DNA from: Onchocerca lupi
Taxonomy: Eukaryota > Nematoda > Chromadorea > Rhabditida > Onchocercidae
Length of the DNA: 64,000 nucleotides
NCBI GenBank assembly: GCA_028564675.1
Contig: JAOVVO010000080.1
Span: 123,075 to 187,074 of the forward strand
Direction: 5' to 3'
The translations under genes were made by a program, and so were the position numbers. This document shows, in pieces, positions 23,701 to 36,885 of this stretch. Position 1 is the first letter of the stretch. Every line of letters starts with the position of its first letter. Below the pieces are notes generated by a model. It saw only the letters and a program-made list of their open reading frames with translations, ran no database searches and was not told where the DNA came from.

Positions 23701-26296
23701 ATCCAACTGGCGAAGTAACTGTTGAAACTGAAATGCTTGGAGCCGTGGAATTCGGATCGGGTAGATTTCGAAAGAATTACTACAATAGGTGTCTGTCTCT
23801 GATCGTTTGCAAAAACCGACCATCCAAGCAAACTGGTTCTGTTTGGCAAGTTTTTTGCGTAGTAATTGAGGTCCGTTTGCTGTTTTCTTCATTTGTTATC
23901 ATTTTTAACTTTTTGCATTTTTTTCTAGCTATGGCTGCTCTATTTTTATTGAACTTAACAAAAAAATTGCTGGACTGACAAGGATTCGCTTGCAAATTAA
24001 ATTTTGACTATATTTTTTCTAAGAATTTCCATCATTCATTGAAGCGATCTGATCAGAAATATTTCTGTAAAATGCTTTTTAATTTTAGCATAGGGAAAAA
24101 TTAAAACAAATGGTCCAACATTGATGCTTTTTATAATATTTTTGAAAGTTTAAAATATATATTGCACTTTTTTTCCGAATAAAGACACTTCCGCGAGAAA
24201 AAGCTCATTTGAAGTGTAATTTAGAAAGAAGGATGGAGTGAACTTTGTCATTTTGAAGGATTGATTAGGATTATATTTTAATAATGCAAGTAGATTTTTT
24301 GCATGCATTGTACTGAATTAATTTTAGGGATGCGTAGAATTTATGCAACAATCAAATTCGAGTATAAATTTTCCAAATACAAATGGTAATCCTGCTAAGA
24401 AATTTGTTTCTATGAAAAAGAATAAGTGCAATGCAGAGATCGAAATAAATGATTACCCCTGTGATGTAAGTTTTCTCCTATAATTTGTAGCTTGAACAAA
24501 TAGTAAAGCGTTAGAAATGTGTTATGGAGTCGACATAATTATAAAACATGATACTGATTTGGAAAATAGTAATGACATTATCTCAATTTCTTGATCAGGC
24601 ACTGAAGTATTTGGCGCAAAAACTGGTAGTACTGTAATCACTAATTCAGTTCATTCTGGATCGGCATATCGATGGTTTAGATTGTTTAGTTTTTGCTAGT
24701 TAACGCAAGTATTATTTCTTTTTCAAAGGTTTCTGTTATGTATGTTTTTTCACACTTTAACCATCTCTAACCATCATTTCTCCAACTGAGATGGGATTTT
24801 CTAGAACATTAATGTTTGCATAATAGTAATATGCTAAATTATCCAGGCACTCCATCATATTTTGTTGCTGATTTCAGGAAAGTAAGCTGCAGGAAGATCT
24901 TTCCTCCGATTTACCGGGGCCTTCTCAGAAAGTAAATTAGTTTTTCGCTTATTAAGAAGGATTTTTTTAATTTGAAATTCTTAAATTCCGTATGTCATTA
25001 GTAACTGTTTTAATAGTGACCATTTCAGGAAGTTGACTGTAACTTTTGTTCAGGTTGGTTTCTTTTTTTGCAGAAAAATTTTTGTTCGTTCCTGAAAGAT
25101 AATTTCTGTGTTAGATACAATGTAAAAAAAAAAGCTACAGAGAAGATGTGGTTCAGACATTTGATATGGGAATTTAAGATAGCCATTATCTATCATTTTT
25201 TTTTTCTTGGTTTTCCACTAAATGTATAAAAAAACTACTCGACCCTACAAGACTAATGAATGAGATACTTCTTCATAAAAATTAAGATAGGAATTCTCAG
25301 ATACCAGGAATCCTATATTCGATTAATTTAGAATTCGTGTTTTAGATTTCTCTTATAATGATAATACATTTGGTAATCGTGAAGAAGAATATGATCCGCT
25401 GAAAAAGCCTGCTTTCGGTGCCGTACAACCTCATGTTCTCCAAATCAATTCATCATTACATAGCAACGGTACAGATAGACTCAACACATCAGGTTTTCCT
25501 ATTTTCCAAATTTACGATGTTTATATCTCTTGGCGTTGCAAATTTCCAGTTCGAAAGTTTTAATTAATTGGCCGAATTCCACTTTACTTTGTTCAAGTAT
25601 GGAACATTTATGAACAGCAACTTGAAATAATAATAAAGCAAAGCTTAACATATTCTAAGAAGATTTTCGAGCTAAATTTTTGTGAACAGATTTCGTATAA
25701 CAGTTGAACAAAGTGAAATAGTTTAAACAGATTCCTGTAAATATTTTTTTCTTTTTTCAAGATAAATTCTGTGCAAGAAACGAAGCCTAGGAATTTAATC
25801 AGTGTAGTCATTCTAAACCAAGAATTATGTACTGATGTTATTTGAACAATAATGTTAAATACTACAAAATTCAAAACTTTTATCAGGCTTTATCGGAATT
25901 GTGTTAAACTAGATTTTTTTTATAGTTGAAATAAATCATGTATAGCTTTCTATAAATAAGCTTGTTGAGGATAATATGTTTTATTCTGTTATAGGCAGTC
26001 CCAACATTAATTTGAATGAGGAATTCTCTGAAGATGAACAAGAAAAGTTAGACAATCGAGCAACGGAATATTGGATACGAGTATGGCAAATACCAGAAGT
26101 TCGTCAACAAATCGCGAAGGCAGACAGAGAGTATGTCCTTTTATAACATCTTGAACTAGATTACCAATATCTCTTATAATTTACGAATACAAATCTAATT
26201 TGCAGATTTTATGTTAATGTTATGCAATTGATGTCGGATCTCAATGCAAGAACTGATGGCGATACTCTAGAAGAAGCTCTTAAACAATCGTTATGA
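20720..26296 (+). CDS. Unrecognised 520-residue protein with a repeated G-L-V/V-G-D module, 13 exons, complete
   Basis: Exons: 20720-20786, 21022-21185, 21394-21548, 21915-22038, 22624-22772, 23159-23258, 23658-23870, 24328-24465, 24878-24931, 25029-25053, 25346-25492, 25995-26130, 26206-26296. Every junction is GT/AG and in phase; 1563 coding bases. An acceptor TAATTTTAG ends 9 bases before the ATG, suggesting spliced-leader addition. Residues 5-50 (AGLI...YVFVPG...HVGDFISF) and 176-217 (QGLVTEV...VWSLAIPD...KVGDWVQF) look like two copies of one beta-rich module, reminiscent of small OB-like folds, with further beta-rich sequence up to about 330. A low-complexity polar linker follows (about 330-430). 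The C terminus is helical and acidic (EDEQEKLDNRATEYWIRVWQ, then LEEALKQSL). There is no signal peptide or membrane segment. Family and function are unknown; a cytoplasmic or nuclear protein is expected. Confidence 0.85.
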
Positions 26297-28050
26297 ACTG
26301 TTCAACTGTTCTTTCATAGAATTTCATTTTTAATTAATAATTTGAAATCTTCGAATTGTTTTGAAATTTCCATTATTTATAGACAATTTTTTAAGCAGTT
26401 GAACCAGTCGACGGCTTTTTTTTTTTTGAAAATTTTACATGTTATAAATGAATAGCAGATTTTTCTTAGAATTGATTTTGATTACATTATTGATATTTCA
26501 CTTTTGAATCTCTTTAATTCTCGATTTTTTCCGAGTCGATAAAAAATTCGTTCATTTCATCCGTTTTGGTTACACTTGAAATTTTCGTTGCTTATAGAAA
26601 ATTTGGGTCCACGTAGTACATATTAGTCACGGCATACTAGCCATAAAGATACATAATATTCATCACATATTTGAATTTATGAAAGTCTCTTTGATAGCAA
26701 TCGATTTAAGTAGAATATTTATTTGTGTTTTTTTACAAAACTGTTTGATATTTCAGGTCAGTTGAAGTTTGCTTGCAGTTTTTGATGAATATTTGCACCA
26801 TTTATGAAGTTTGCTTGCAGTTTTTGCTGAATGTTTGTATCATCAAAATAAAAATATTGTGATGTCTATATTTGCCATAGATATGAACGAAAAGTAGTAT
26901 TTTTACCTAATCGCGTTTTGCCTATGAAGTCTGTGATGTTTTTACGCAAACTAACGTTAGGAATTATTAATTATGCAACCAATATAAGACGAAGAACAAG
27001 AACAGTGCGTATGATTCTTCTATTTGGGCATGAGGAAAGTATTACATGAATATGTAATGTTAAGTAAAAAATTATGCATGAAAAATCCGGGTGATGTTTC
27101 TTCATCTTTTCTTTCAGCGACCAAATCTGAAATGCTTAACTTATGTCAGAATACATGAGACTAATCAAAATGATGTGAATTCAGTGATTTCTTTTGGTTA
27201 GCGAAATTTCTTTTGTCCGAGCGTGGTCTGAGCGTGGAATGGAAAAAAGTGATTATCTGGCCAAAATATATGGTCAAAATGATCATTTTTTTTTTTAATT
27301 GCAATGTCACGCAGTCTCTTAGTTGATTTAAACTATTTTGACATTATAAGAATTTAGCAGATTGGCTGATTCATTTTGTTGGTAAGTAATAAATATTTCT
27401 CATCACTGACAAGTGTATCATAAGCTGGAATATATGAGAACAAGTCTGAAAAAAAGCTAGAAGTAGATCTGTCCTTTTTTAATCAATCTTTAGCTTCTAA
27501 GTTTCTTTTTCTTAACTTATCAAAAGCTGTCAAAACTTACGGCATATATGCTGACTTTATCAAAAGCTGTCAAAACTTACCGCATATATGCTGACTTTCT
27601 TTTTGTGAAATCATTGGAATCTGTAGAACGTTTTCCAAATCTAAAATTGATAAAAATTAGAAAAATCCGAATTTTTCGATTGATTTCTAGAATTCATGAA
27701 GAAAAAAAATCGGGTTTTTCAATTGATTTGAGGAATCCACGAAAAAAAATCGTGAGAGGAACAGTTTCGTAACCTCATATATGCGCTCTTCCGTTTTTCG
27801 AACGGATACGGTTCAATGTCTAGAATGACTGGATACGATCTGCCAAAACGCATATAGCTTGATTTCCGTTTTTCCATAGCATGTTCTAAAATTCATTATT
27901 TATTTTATAAAATTTGTTGTTTTATGACATTTATTATTACTTTTTATTTTAGTTTATTATTATTGTTAATCCTGTGAAATCTATTACTGTTTTATTTGAA
28001 TTTATTATTAATTTCTCATTTGTCTTATTGTTTTTTTTTATTCGAATTTA
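26297..28050. other. Intergenic region with small tandem duplications
   Basis: No confident gene. A ~42-bp duplication begins at 26763 (TGAAGTTTGCTTGCAGTTTT twice, period 42), a near-perfect 40-bp tandem duplication lies at 27519-27598, and a ~45-bp diverged duplication (AAAAATCCGAATTTTTCGAT / AATCGGGTTTTTCAATTGAT) at about 27659-27735. An open frame around 26880-27050 (KVVFLPNRVLPMKSVMFLRK) has no splice support. Confidence 0.5.
27519..27598 (+). repeat. 40-bp tandem duplication, one mismatch
   Basis: Unit ATCAAAAGCTGTCAAAACTT plus AC(G/C)GCATATATGCTGACTTT occurs twice head to tail (27519-27558 and 27559-27598) with a single G/C difference, indicating a recent duplication. Confidence 0.9.
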
Positions 28051-28316
28051 TTATTTATTTATTATATCTTGAACTAATTCTGGCAAGAAAAAGAAAAACA
28101 AGCCATTCTCGAGAAATTGAATCGAGAATTATCATATCAAAATGTGAAAAGAATACCAGAACAAAAGCTCAAGGTTGGATTAAGACTGCACAGTGTTCGA
28201 ATTTCTCCCTCATTCATTTCTGGATCGTTTTCATACATTTGTAAACTTTCCACTACTTCCACACCACTATATATTACCATCATCGTTACCATCAGTAGCA
28301 CTACTACAGCTGGCAT
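28051..28316 (-). CDS. Small predicted secreted peptide precursor, 2 exons
   Basis: Minus-strand exons 28316-28157 and 28079-28051 join in phase (donor gtattc, acceptor ..TTTTTCTTGCCAG) to give about 62 residues. An acceptor GTTACAG ends 8 bases before the ATG, as for a spliced-leader site. Residues 1-18 (MPAVVVLLMVTMMVIYSG) form a typical signal peptide. The mature part is acidic (YENDPEMNEGEIRT), with a Cys pair spaced C-x8-C (CSLNPTLSFC) that could form a disulphide loop, and a C terminus GELVQDIINK. No dibasic cleavage site or amidation glycine precedes a basic pair, so it is not a classic FLP/NLP precursor. It could be a small cyclic peptide or secreted effector. The opposite strand of exon 1 is also open (28117-28386) but has no comparable start context. 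Confidence 0.5.
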
Positions 28317-28399
28317 TTGGTATACTGTAACTTTTGCATATAATATGTTCATACTATTATTAAAGAAACTAAAAAAAAAAGTATGATTAGATAACAAAC

Positions 28400-31300
28400 C
28401 GACAAAGAGTCACTTATTATCAATAAAACAAAATTATCAGTAAAATGATTCATGAGTTGAAAACACTCAAGTGACATGATGATATGGCAAAGCTATCAAC
28501 AAAGTGAATCAAGTTGAAAACGTCGAAGTAACATAATGATGTGATATAAAAAGAAATTATTCTTACGAAGAAATCAATATGTGCCACCTGCTAAGAAATA
28601 AAATCAAAACAGATAATCATAGAGAAATTACTCTTATGATTTTTGCTTTTGAATAAATTTGCAATATTTGTGATAAAATTTTATTTCTTTTTTTTCAAAC
28701 GAAAGGTAAATTTTAAACGTAAATTTGAATATGAGTCAAATTTTCTCGAAGTTTGTTTTATCTTACAATTAAAAAAAAAAAAAAAGTAAATAAGTGAAGT
28801 AGCGAAAATTAAGTAAATTTCAATAAGAATTCATTAAAATATCGTATATTATAATAAGTATTCCGTATGTTTTGTACTATTTTCTTATCACACGTACCTT
28901 AAAATGTGCTAATCTAAAAATTAAGCAAAAACAAACAGTTGCATATTTTTACAAATGCTTGATAGAATGAAATACGTATAAAATTATTGATTTAATACAA
29001 AAAATAAAATCCTTTACACAATCCATACTTAAACGTTTAATATGGCAAATTATATGACAAATTTTGATCAAATATAATCAAAAAAAAAAAAAAAAAGAAA
29101 GAAATTGCTGCAGCAGTATATTATTATGGATGCAGTACTGCAATGCAAAGTAATCAAACATGCTTATTTCCTATTTATTGCAAATTGCAAGCATAAAATG
29201 AAATGATTTATGATAAAGATCATAATTAAATTAAGCGAAATCATAGCAGATTTCTAATTAAACATCTTGGTTGCAACAAGGATGGAGAGAAATGAGAAAA
29301 AGAACAAATAAGTGATTGTGTTAGTTAATGAATCAGACGAAGAAAGAAAGGTGTTGATTTGATGAAATTGAAATAATCATTAAATGAATGAATTTATCTT
29401 TCCATCGATAAAGTCTTAATTTCACTGTTATTTTTCAATTTATACTAATATTAACCAAAATTGATTAAAACAGCAATAAGTGAAAGCATCCAAATGATAA
29501 AATTAATTAACTCTAAAGATGAATTTGAGCATGAATCTAAATTTTCAAGGTGTTTTCCTGTCTTGCAATTAAAAGAAACTGAATGATTGCCTAATTAATG
29601 AATAAAATGAGAAATTTTTGCTTCGAAAGGATAAAATCACATATTATTGATTAGTTTTTTCATTTTAAATAAAGTAAAATTACATTGAAAAACAGAAAAT
29701 AAAAGAAAATTTGCCGGAAAAATTAAATTAAAGAGGGGAAAAAAGAAGAAAAATAAAGTTATATTTTACGATCGATATAAAAAGGAAAAACAATTTTATT
29801 ATGATAAATGTAAATATTACTATTAAATACTAATTAATTTTTGATTAATTTTTCAGATTATAAGATGAAGGTTTAAATATATTAAGTACTTGTTTTGAGC
29901 CTTAATTAGTCAATATAAATGCTATTCATCTCTATGAAATTACCTGTTCCTGTTTTTGGCAATCATTTTTTATCCAATTCTTTAGGATGAAAATATTTGA
30001 AAGAATGAAAGTATTTAGAAGAATGTTAGTAGAATCTAGATAGAAATTCAGAAGATTCTGGAATCTGGAAGAATCCAAATAAATGAAGGATGAAAATACG
30101 CTGTTCTAGTGAAAAAATAATTTTGGCATCGTTAAATCGATAAAACTTTTCTAGTGAATTACGAAAAAAATTATGAAAATTTTGTTTCCAAATTTTTTAT
30201 TTTATTAGGAAACTTTGATTTCTTATTAATTTAGTTTTCGCAATTCTCACTTAATTTTTTTCAGTTATTTTGTTTATATACACCAATAATCTCTCTCTCT
30301 CTCTGTAATTTACATCTTATTAACACATCTTTTGACTAAAATGTCATATATTATTGGTCTTCAATGAAGAATGATTGATTTCTAGTCCCCGTATTTCCAG
30401 TTAAAATGCAAGAAATACCGGGAGTAATACTTGACGAAATGATTATGCTTTAAAATGGAACAGCGAGCAAATAATTTTTTTACCGCAAATACTTAAATTT
30501 TAATATGAACAAAAAGAAAAAAAAATTTCTAATTATTTGAGAGGAATTTGACTGCTGAATAATTAAAGAAAGAAAGGAAGAAAAAGAGCGAGAAAGAAGA
30601 GAGGAGAGATTATAGCGTTTGACCAGAGAAAAAAGATGCTGAAAATTATTTCAGAAAAAATTAAAACAACAAAGAGAAGAAAAAAAGTTAAAAAGTGTAA
30701 AAAAAGTGAAAAAAGTGCGAAAAAATAGGAAAACGAGTAAAAAAAAAACGGTAAAATCTATGATTGATCATGCATGAAATATTTTTGCATGAAATAGAAT
30801 TTTTTATGGAAAATGCATGTTTAAGGTTCGTTCGATATATTTTGTCGTGAAAAAGGATTTAAAAAAAAAAAAACAATAAATTTCTTGATTTATTTAATTT
30901 TGACTTAGTGAAAAAGTTTTATATGATATTATAAAGTAACGTGCAATGTTAGGTTTTCTGATCTTTGAATATGGAATGATTGGTATGAATTGTTTAAATT
31001 ATACATTTTCAAAGGCTCACAAATTATTGGCATCATTTTTGGAAGTTTTAAGATACTGATTTGATTGCAAAACTATGTCGAAATTTCATCAATTCCTTAC
31101 TCATTTTTATATGCATTAACTTTTTCTCAATTCTGAAAATTTCAATAATGAGCATTCTTATTAAAGTGATAAGATCATATTATTAATGATATAAAAGATT
31201 CTGAATGAGAGAAGATGATGTCATTTAATAAATGGTACAGAAAAATTTTCTGCCAATTTTGTGCGCAAATTTTAATTTGAAATTTAGAGATTTGAAGTCT

Positions 31301-32580
31301 ATTTTGTAAACTCCACATGAATCACGTGTTATGTGTAATTTGGTGTGCAATTGTATTTTTTTTTTTAATAATTACATGTAATTTTCAGAATAATTACATA
31401 TATCTTACACGTAACATTTGCTATTACACGTAAACTACTAAATAAATAGAAATGAACTTTCATCAGCTAAACAAATCCAAGAGTCTAATTTTTTAAATAA
31501 ACAATAAAAATTTCGAAGCTTCACGTCGAATTGTTTCTGATTTCCAAATTTGAAAAGCATTTTTATGACATTACTTTGCCTTTTTCTAAATCTATCATTT
31601 TCATAATATAATGTTGAATTTTTAAATTTCAAAATAAAATATATATGCAAAATTATTCATTTCATATGCGTTTGGTAAGAGCTGGAGCTATTTTAAATTT
31701 TTTTAATTGAAATATTTCTTTCTCTTCTTCCTTTCTCTCTCCTTCTCTCTCTTTCTTTTTCTTTTTCTCTCTGAAAAGAAAGATTTACGTATTTTATGGC
31801 AATACGATAAGATATGAAGGAATTAACTAATAAGGAATCATTTCATTATTAGTTTCAATCTCTTACGAAATAAATCGATTATTGAATTTCATTCCATGAA
31901 ATAAATTTGACATGCGTATTTTTATACTTTAATCATTAGTATCATTTTTTTTTCTTGATAACTTTCCTCCTACTATTTTTACAGGCTCAAAAATTAAAAC
32001 AGCATTGGTTGAGAAATAAAATATTACTTGAAATGTGGAAAAAGTTATTTACGTCGAAATTCTAACGAATAGCTTACCTGAATGATACAAACATATCATC
32101 ATCTTCTTAGTTTTGCGTGAAGTTTCTGAATTTGACAGACTAAACCAGTTGTTGATATTTTTATACTCAATAAAGCATTTCATTGTATAAAAATTCTTCC
32201 TCAATTATTCAAGAAAAAAAAGAGAAAAAGAAAAATTGCAATCAAAAAATGAAAATGAGAAAAATGTATTATTGAACAGAATCAGTGAAAGAAAATGGAA
32301 TGGCTAACATATTTGAATTGCTTATTAAAAGCTAACGAAAAATTCATAAATTTTTCAAGAAAGAAATTAAAATTTCGTGGAATTTATATGAAAAACAATT
32401 TTCATTATAAAAAAAAAAATGACTGATTCATTGTTTAAAGAATAATATTATTCTCATTTTCAAATACTGTGCCGACAATAACTTAAATAATTTTATCTTC
32501 AAACTATTGTTGTCAATAAAGCAGATAAGAAGAAACCACTGAAATTTGAAATTGAATATATCTACGGTAAATTTAACAAG
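28400..32580. other. Gene-poor AT-rich stretch
   Basis: No exon supported on either strand. It contains several A/T homopolymers (for example near 28770, 29080 and 30860), a (CT)n tract at about 30292-30305 and purine-rich runs near 30530-30740. Open frames are low-complexity Lys/Phe/Ile sequence. Confidence 0.5.
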
Positions 32581-32584
32581 TTGA

Positions 32585-33270
32585 TCACTTTCTTCCAGAA
32601 ATAATTCCGGGAATTCCTATAACGGAATATCTGCATATCAAATTATGATTGCCAATATGGTAAATGAGGATAAATTGGGAAAAAAAAAATGATTGATGAG
32701 TTCCTCTAGGAATAATTCCGGACTTTCTATAATGAAATGCCACTGCATGAAATTAGCAATGCCAGTATGATAGATGTTAAAAAATTGTTGAGTTTGAATA
32801 TATTTAGGAAAGCGGTTAATCATTTTCTCTGAAAGATAATTTCGGGGTTTCAATAATGGAATATCTCCTATGAAATTACAATTGCCAAGAAGATAAATAA
32901 GTAGAAATTGATCATCAGATTCTCTTAGGAATAATTCCGGAATTCCTGTAACGGAATAAATCTCCATTAATTTATGATTGCCAACAAGATAGATAAAAAA
33001 AATTGCTGTAATTTGGCTATATCTCTGGCTAGAATCTATGGCCATGTCTAATGACTAATTAGTTTCTCCTAGGAATAATTCCGGAGTTCTTTCTAATGAA
33101 ACATCTCGAAATCGAATTGTGACCGCCCAATATAATAAATGAGAGATATTGTTGGGATTTGGCTATCTACAAAAAAGTCTTTGAAAGTTGAGTATTTTCA
33201 CTTATAAGTAATTCCTGAAATTCGCATAACGAAATATTTCGATATTTCCATCAAATGTTAGTAACATTGG
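32585..33270 (+). repeat. Degenerate tandem repeat, ~95-145-bp units, core AGGAATAATTCCGGA
   Basis: Six diverged units each start with a variant of TTCTCCTAGGAATAATTCCGG followed by AATTCCTATAACGGAATAT and ATGATTGCCAA.A.GATA. The core AATAATTCCGGAATT is itself partly palindromic. The 135-codon minus-strand open frame 32638-33045 is a by-product of this array (it repeats ELFLRE/ELFLEE at repeat spacing) and is not a gene. Confidence 0.8.
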
Positions 33271-33861
33271 ATGAAATGAAAAAAATAAAAATAATAATTG
33301 ACAGAGTAAATTCCAACTCAGAGGAACTAGAAAAATTGTCAAATTGTTTTATGATGCAGAAGATTTAAAAAAAAAAAAAAAAATTATTTTTAATCATAAC
33401 AAAATTGATGTGTACATCATAAAAACTTCAATTTATTCATTATTTATTAGATATAGCAGGTGCGTACCTTTTATGCATATTACTTCATTTAAGAAAGATG
33501 CAAAAAGGAAGCAAAGAGCAAGCTTTCAATTTAAATTAAAATTTTTTTAATCATTCAAAAAAAAAAAAGATAAAAGAAGAGAAACAATAGAAATTAGCGC
33601 TTTTCATTTTATTTTAATTTTCCATATAATCCAAATTTTACTTTTATAATAGAATTATTATGTGCTAAAAATTAAATTTAAAAATAAAAAATAGCAAAAA
33701 TTAACTCAATTTTTTTTTAGTAAAATTGTGAAATATTTCAAAGTATTTTGTGAATAAACAGGTAAAATACTATAGTATTTTAAAGAAAATAATCATGTCA
33801 TTTGCAGATGTGCAAATACTAAATTAAAGCTAAACAAAAGTTATATAAATATCTTCTCGTT

Positions 33862-34012
33862 AGTAATTTAGTATGAATTTTAAAAATTAATAGATTCTTC
33901 CAATTTTAGTATGAAACTTAAAAATTAATAGATTCTTTCGGTTCAATGTTAAACTTAGAAATTAATAGATTCTTCTAGTTACAGTATGAAACTTAAAAAT
34001 TAATAGATTACT
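33862..34012 (+). repeat. Four-unit ~43-bp tandem repeat
   Basis: Unit TTAGTATGAAACTTAAAAAT plus TAATAGATTCTTCNNNT occurs four times with few differences; the last unit degenerates after TAATAGATT. Confidence 0.85.
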
Positions 34013-34084
34013 TTGTATATTCTAACCGTTTATGTATTAATTATGCATAAATTATAGATTATGTATAAATCATACGGATGTATT

Positions 34085-34565
34085 ATAAATGTAAGCATGA
34101 AATATGGTATATACATACATGTATATCTATCTATGGATTCATATATAAAAACGTGTTTCCGTGGATTCACGTGCAACTAGCAGCTTAAATTTACATGCGT
34201 GAACGTGTTTCTTTATATTCATGTATACACGGGCATATTCTTGGATTTATGCCTATGTACGCGTGCCTTTAGATTAACATACATAAACAAAAATGGGTTT
34301 TTGAATCTTGTATGAAATTTCTCCAGAAATCAACCACAGAACACGTGTAACCGTAGATTCACACGCATACAAGCGTATCCTTAGATTCCCATGCATAAAC
34401 ATGTATCTTTAGATTTGACAAATATGCATATGTGATTTTGCATCAGCGTGTATACACGTATATCCTCGGATTCACACGTTGACTTATTTATAGGTTTATT
34501 CTCGGATTCACATATGCACATATAAATATCCGTTGATTCACAAATATAGACATGCGTACCAAATT
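34085..34565 (+). repeat. Degenerate ~36-40-bp repeat, core GGATTCACATGCATACACGT
   Basis: Roughly twelve diverged copies of (T/C)GGATTCACATGCATACACGTGTATCCT are spread over 480 bp. Copies contain alternating purine-pyrimidine stretches such as GTGTATACACGTATAT. Confidence 0.7.
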
Positions 34566-35179
34566 CATTTATTTTACATATTAGATATAAAAATGAATTT
34601 TCTTGTTTCATTCATGAAATATATTTTTAAAAAAATCGTCGAAAAATGAAGTCAATAATTTTTTTACATGTCATTCTAACATTTATTTTTTTTTAATTTT
34701 TGACTTAAAGTCAATTCTTTAAATTTTGCAATGAAGGGATAAATGATTCATAAAGATGTCATGGTGAATTTGGATATTTTTTTCATAGAAACTTAAAATT
34801 TGTTGAAATTCGTATTTTTCTAAAAATGCATAATTTCAAACAGTTTTTACAGTTCAGTGTAGATAATTGCATTCTGCAATAATTAAGCATATATTGCTAA
34901 TTAATTTGCTGTTTGTTTATTTATTTGTTCATTATTTACCAATTAAAATTAGATTTGAACAACTCGAAACTTTTTGGCTTATTTTAGAAAATTAATTCTG
35001 ATTTATTCACAAAATTTTTTTTCATTTATCTTCTTATTCAATTCTAAATTTATCTCTAATCAGCAAACTTAATTAAATTTTTTAAATTGTATATGAGGTG
35101 TTGATAGGTAAACAGAAATGACATGATGGAAATGATCTTTTGTCAAATGAAACAACTTCCTTGTCCGTTTTTTATTTTC

Positions 35180-35210
<31 letters not shown>

Positions 35211-36261
35211 TTTATCAATTTACTTACAAGAGAATATTATTCCAAAAAATTTGTGTTCGAATAGATCATTCTGAAAATTTGATTTCGAAGTGAGCAGTGC
35301 TTTTTCGTTCAGTATTAAGAGCAAGCCAGTGCATATATATTTTTTTAAAAATTATAAATTGTAAAATTACAGAAAAATTAGTTATTTTTTTGCAAATTTT
35401 GGAAAAAATTATATTCATAAGACCAAATGTGCATGCATCATTATTTATTTATAAGTGAGTATATATCTGTTGGAAATTTCGTAAGGAAAAAAGTTATTTT
35501 TTATTCATTTTTAACTTTTAAAATTGATAAATTTTTGTTTGGCTCGAAAATTTAAAAATGAGTTTTGAAATTAAGAACTTTGAAACGTTTTTTTTTTTTT
35601 GAGAAAAAAGCTTAAAAAATGGATAAAAACGCTATTTCTTGAAGAAAAAAAAAAACAAAATAAAACGACTTTTTTTTTATTAAATTTCTAATTAATGTGA
35701 ATGATCAATGATCATATCTCAAGAAATAACTTTTTCATTCACTTACAGCTCTTTTTGCTCTCTTTTTTTTGTCAAATATTGGTTTGAAAAAAAAAATCTA
35801 ATTTGTCAAAGATGGAACAAGAATCAGAAGTTGATCGAACCGGTCGTTGCAATTTTAAAAACGAAAATTTGATTTTTAGCAATGATTCTTTCATCGCAAT
35901 ATATACATTACATCAATGTTATTTCATGCTGCTATCGAATAAAACAAAGCGAGAAATAGTTAAAAAGTTAGATTAAAAAGTTAAAAAAATCGATAAAATT
36001 TAAAATGGTATCGAAAGAAAAAAAAAATGAAAATCTCATTGATTATACAATAACAAATGAAAATATTCTTTTAAAACTTCATTTTTGGATTTCTTTTTTC
36101 AACAAATTGAAGTGATAATTTGATAATAAATATATATTGAGCCATTTTCATCCAAATTATCTTTCTTGCTGCGAATATGATACGGGCTATAAATTGTTAT
36201 CAGTAGTTGCATTAGATCTCGAACAATAAAAACGATGTTAATAATCCTGATAGTATGAATA

Positions 36262-36312
36262 GATGATCAATTGCAACAAGGATCAATTACAATAAAGATC
36301 AATTACAACAAA
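36262..36312 (+). repeat. Three-unit 17-bp tandem repeat
   Basis: GATCAATTACAACAAAG repeated three times with one or two changes per unit. Confidence 0.8.
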
Positions 36313-36599
36313 GATATTGAATTGATGATACTAATATTTAGTCTTAAGGAATATTTAATCTAATATTTTCCTGCTACGAATAATAAGGATAACATTAAAA
36401 TAATGGGTCAAGCTTTAATATTTTGCAAAAAGTATAATATAATTACTCAATCATTTATTGCATTTCATTAATTATGCTCTTAAGGATTGCCATAAATTGT
36501 CGAAATGCTAAATGAAATAATAAAATAAGCGGTAATATAATGCAAAGTAAAAATATTTCGTAGCTATTTGAACTATAATTCAAATGGACTAAATAACCA

Positions 36600-36885
36600 A
36601 ATTCACAACATAAACGATTAATACGAATGAATTATTTGATTAATAGACGTCAGGAAAACTGCAAATTATTCTTTGAAATCATTTCAATTAGGCAAAGGTT
36701 ATAAATAAAATTTTATTGATTTAGTATACATTCTCTTTCATGATATAAAGCGATAAATAAGAATTAATTATATGATTAATGGATATTATAAAATCGATAA
36801 ATTATTTCCTGAAAACATTTCAATAAGCCAAAGCTTGTAAATAAAATTTTACTGATTTATTACACATTCTATTTAAATTTGAATA
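36600..36885 (+). repeat. Two-unit ~125-bp duplication
   Basis: Both copies contain GATTAATAGA/GATTAATGGA, AAATTATT.., ATTTCAAT.AG.CAAAG, TAAATAAAATTTTA(T/C)TGATT and ATACATTCT/ACACATTCT in the same order. Confidence 0.65.

Noticed and set aside
32638..33045. 135-codon minus-strand ORF
   Set aside because: It coincides exactly with the degenerate tandem array and its protein repeats at array spacing; no splice sites or family.
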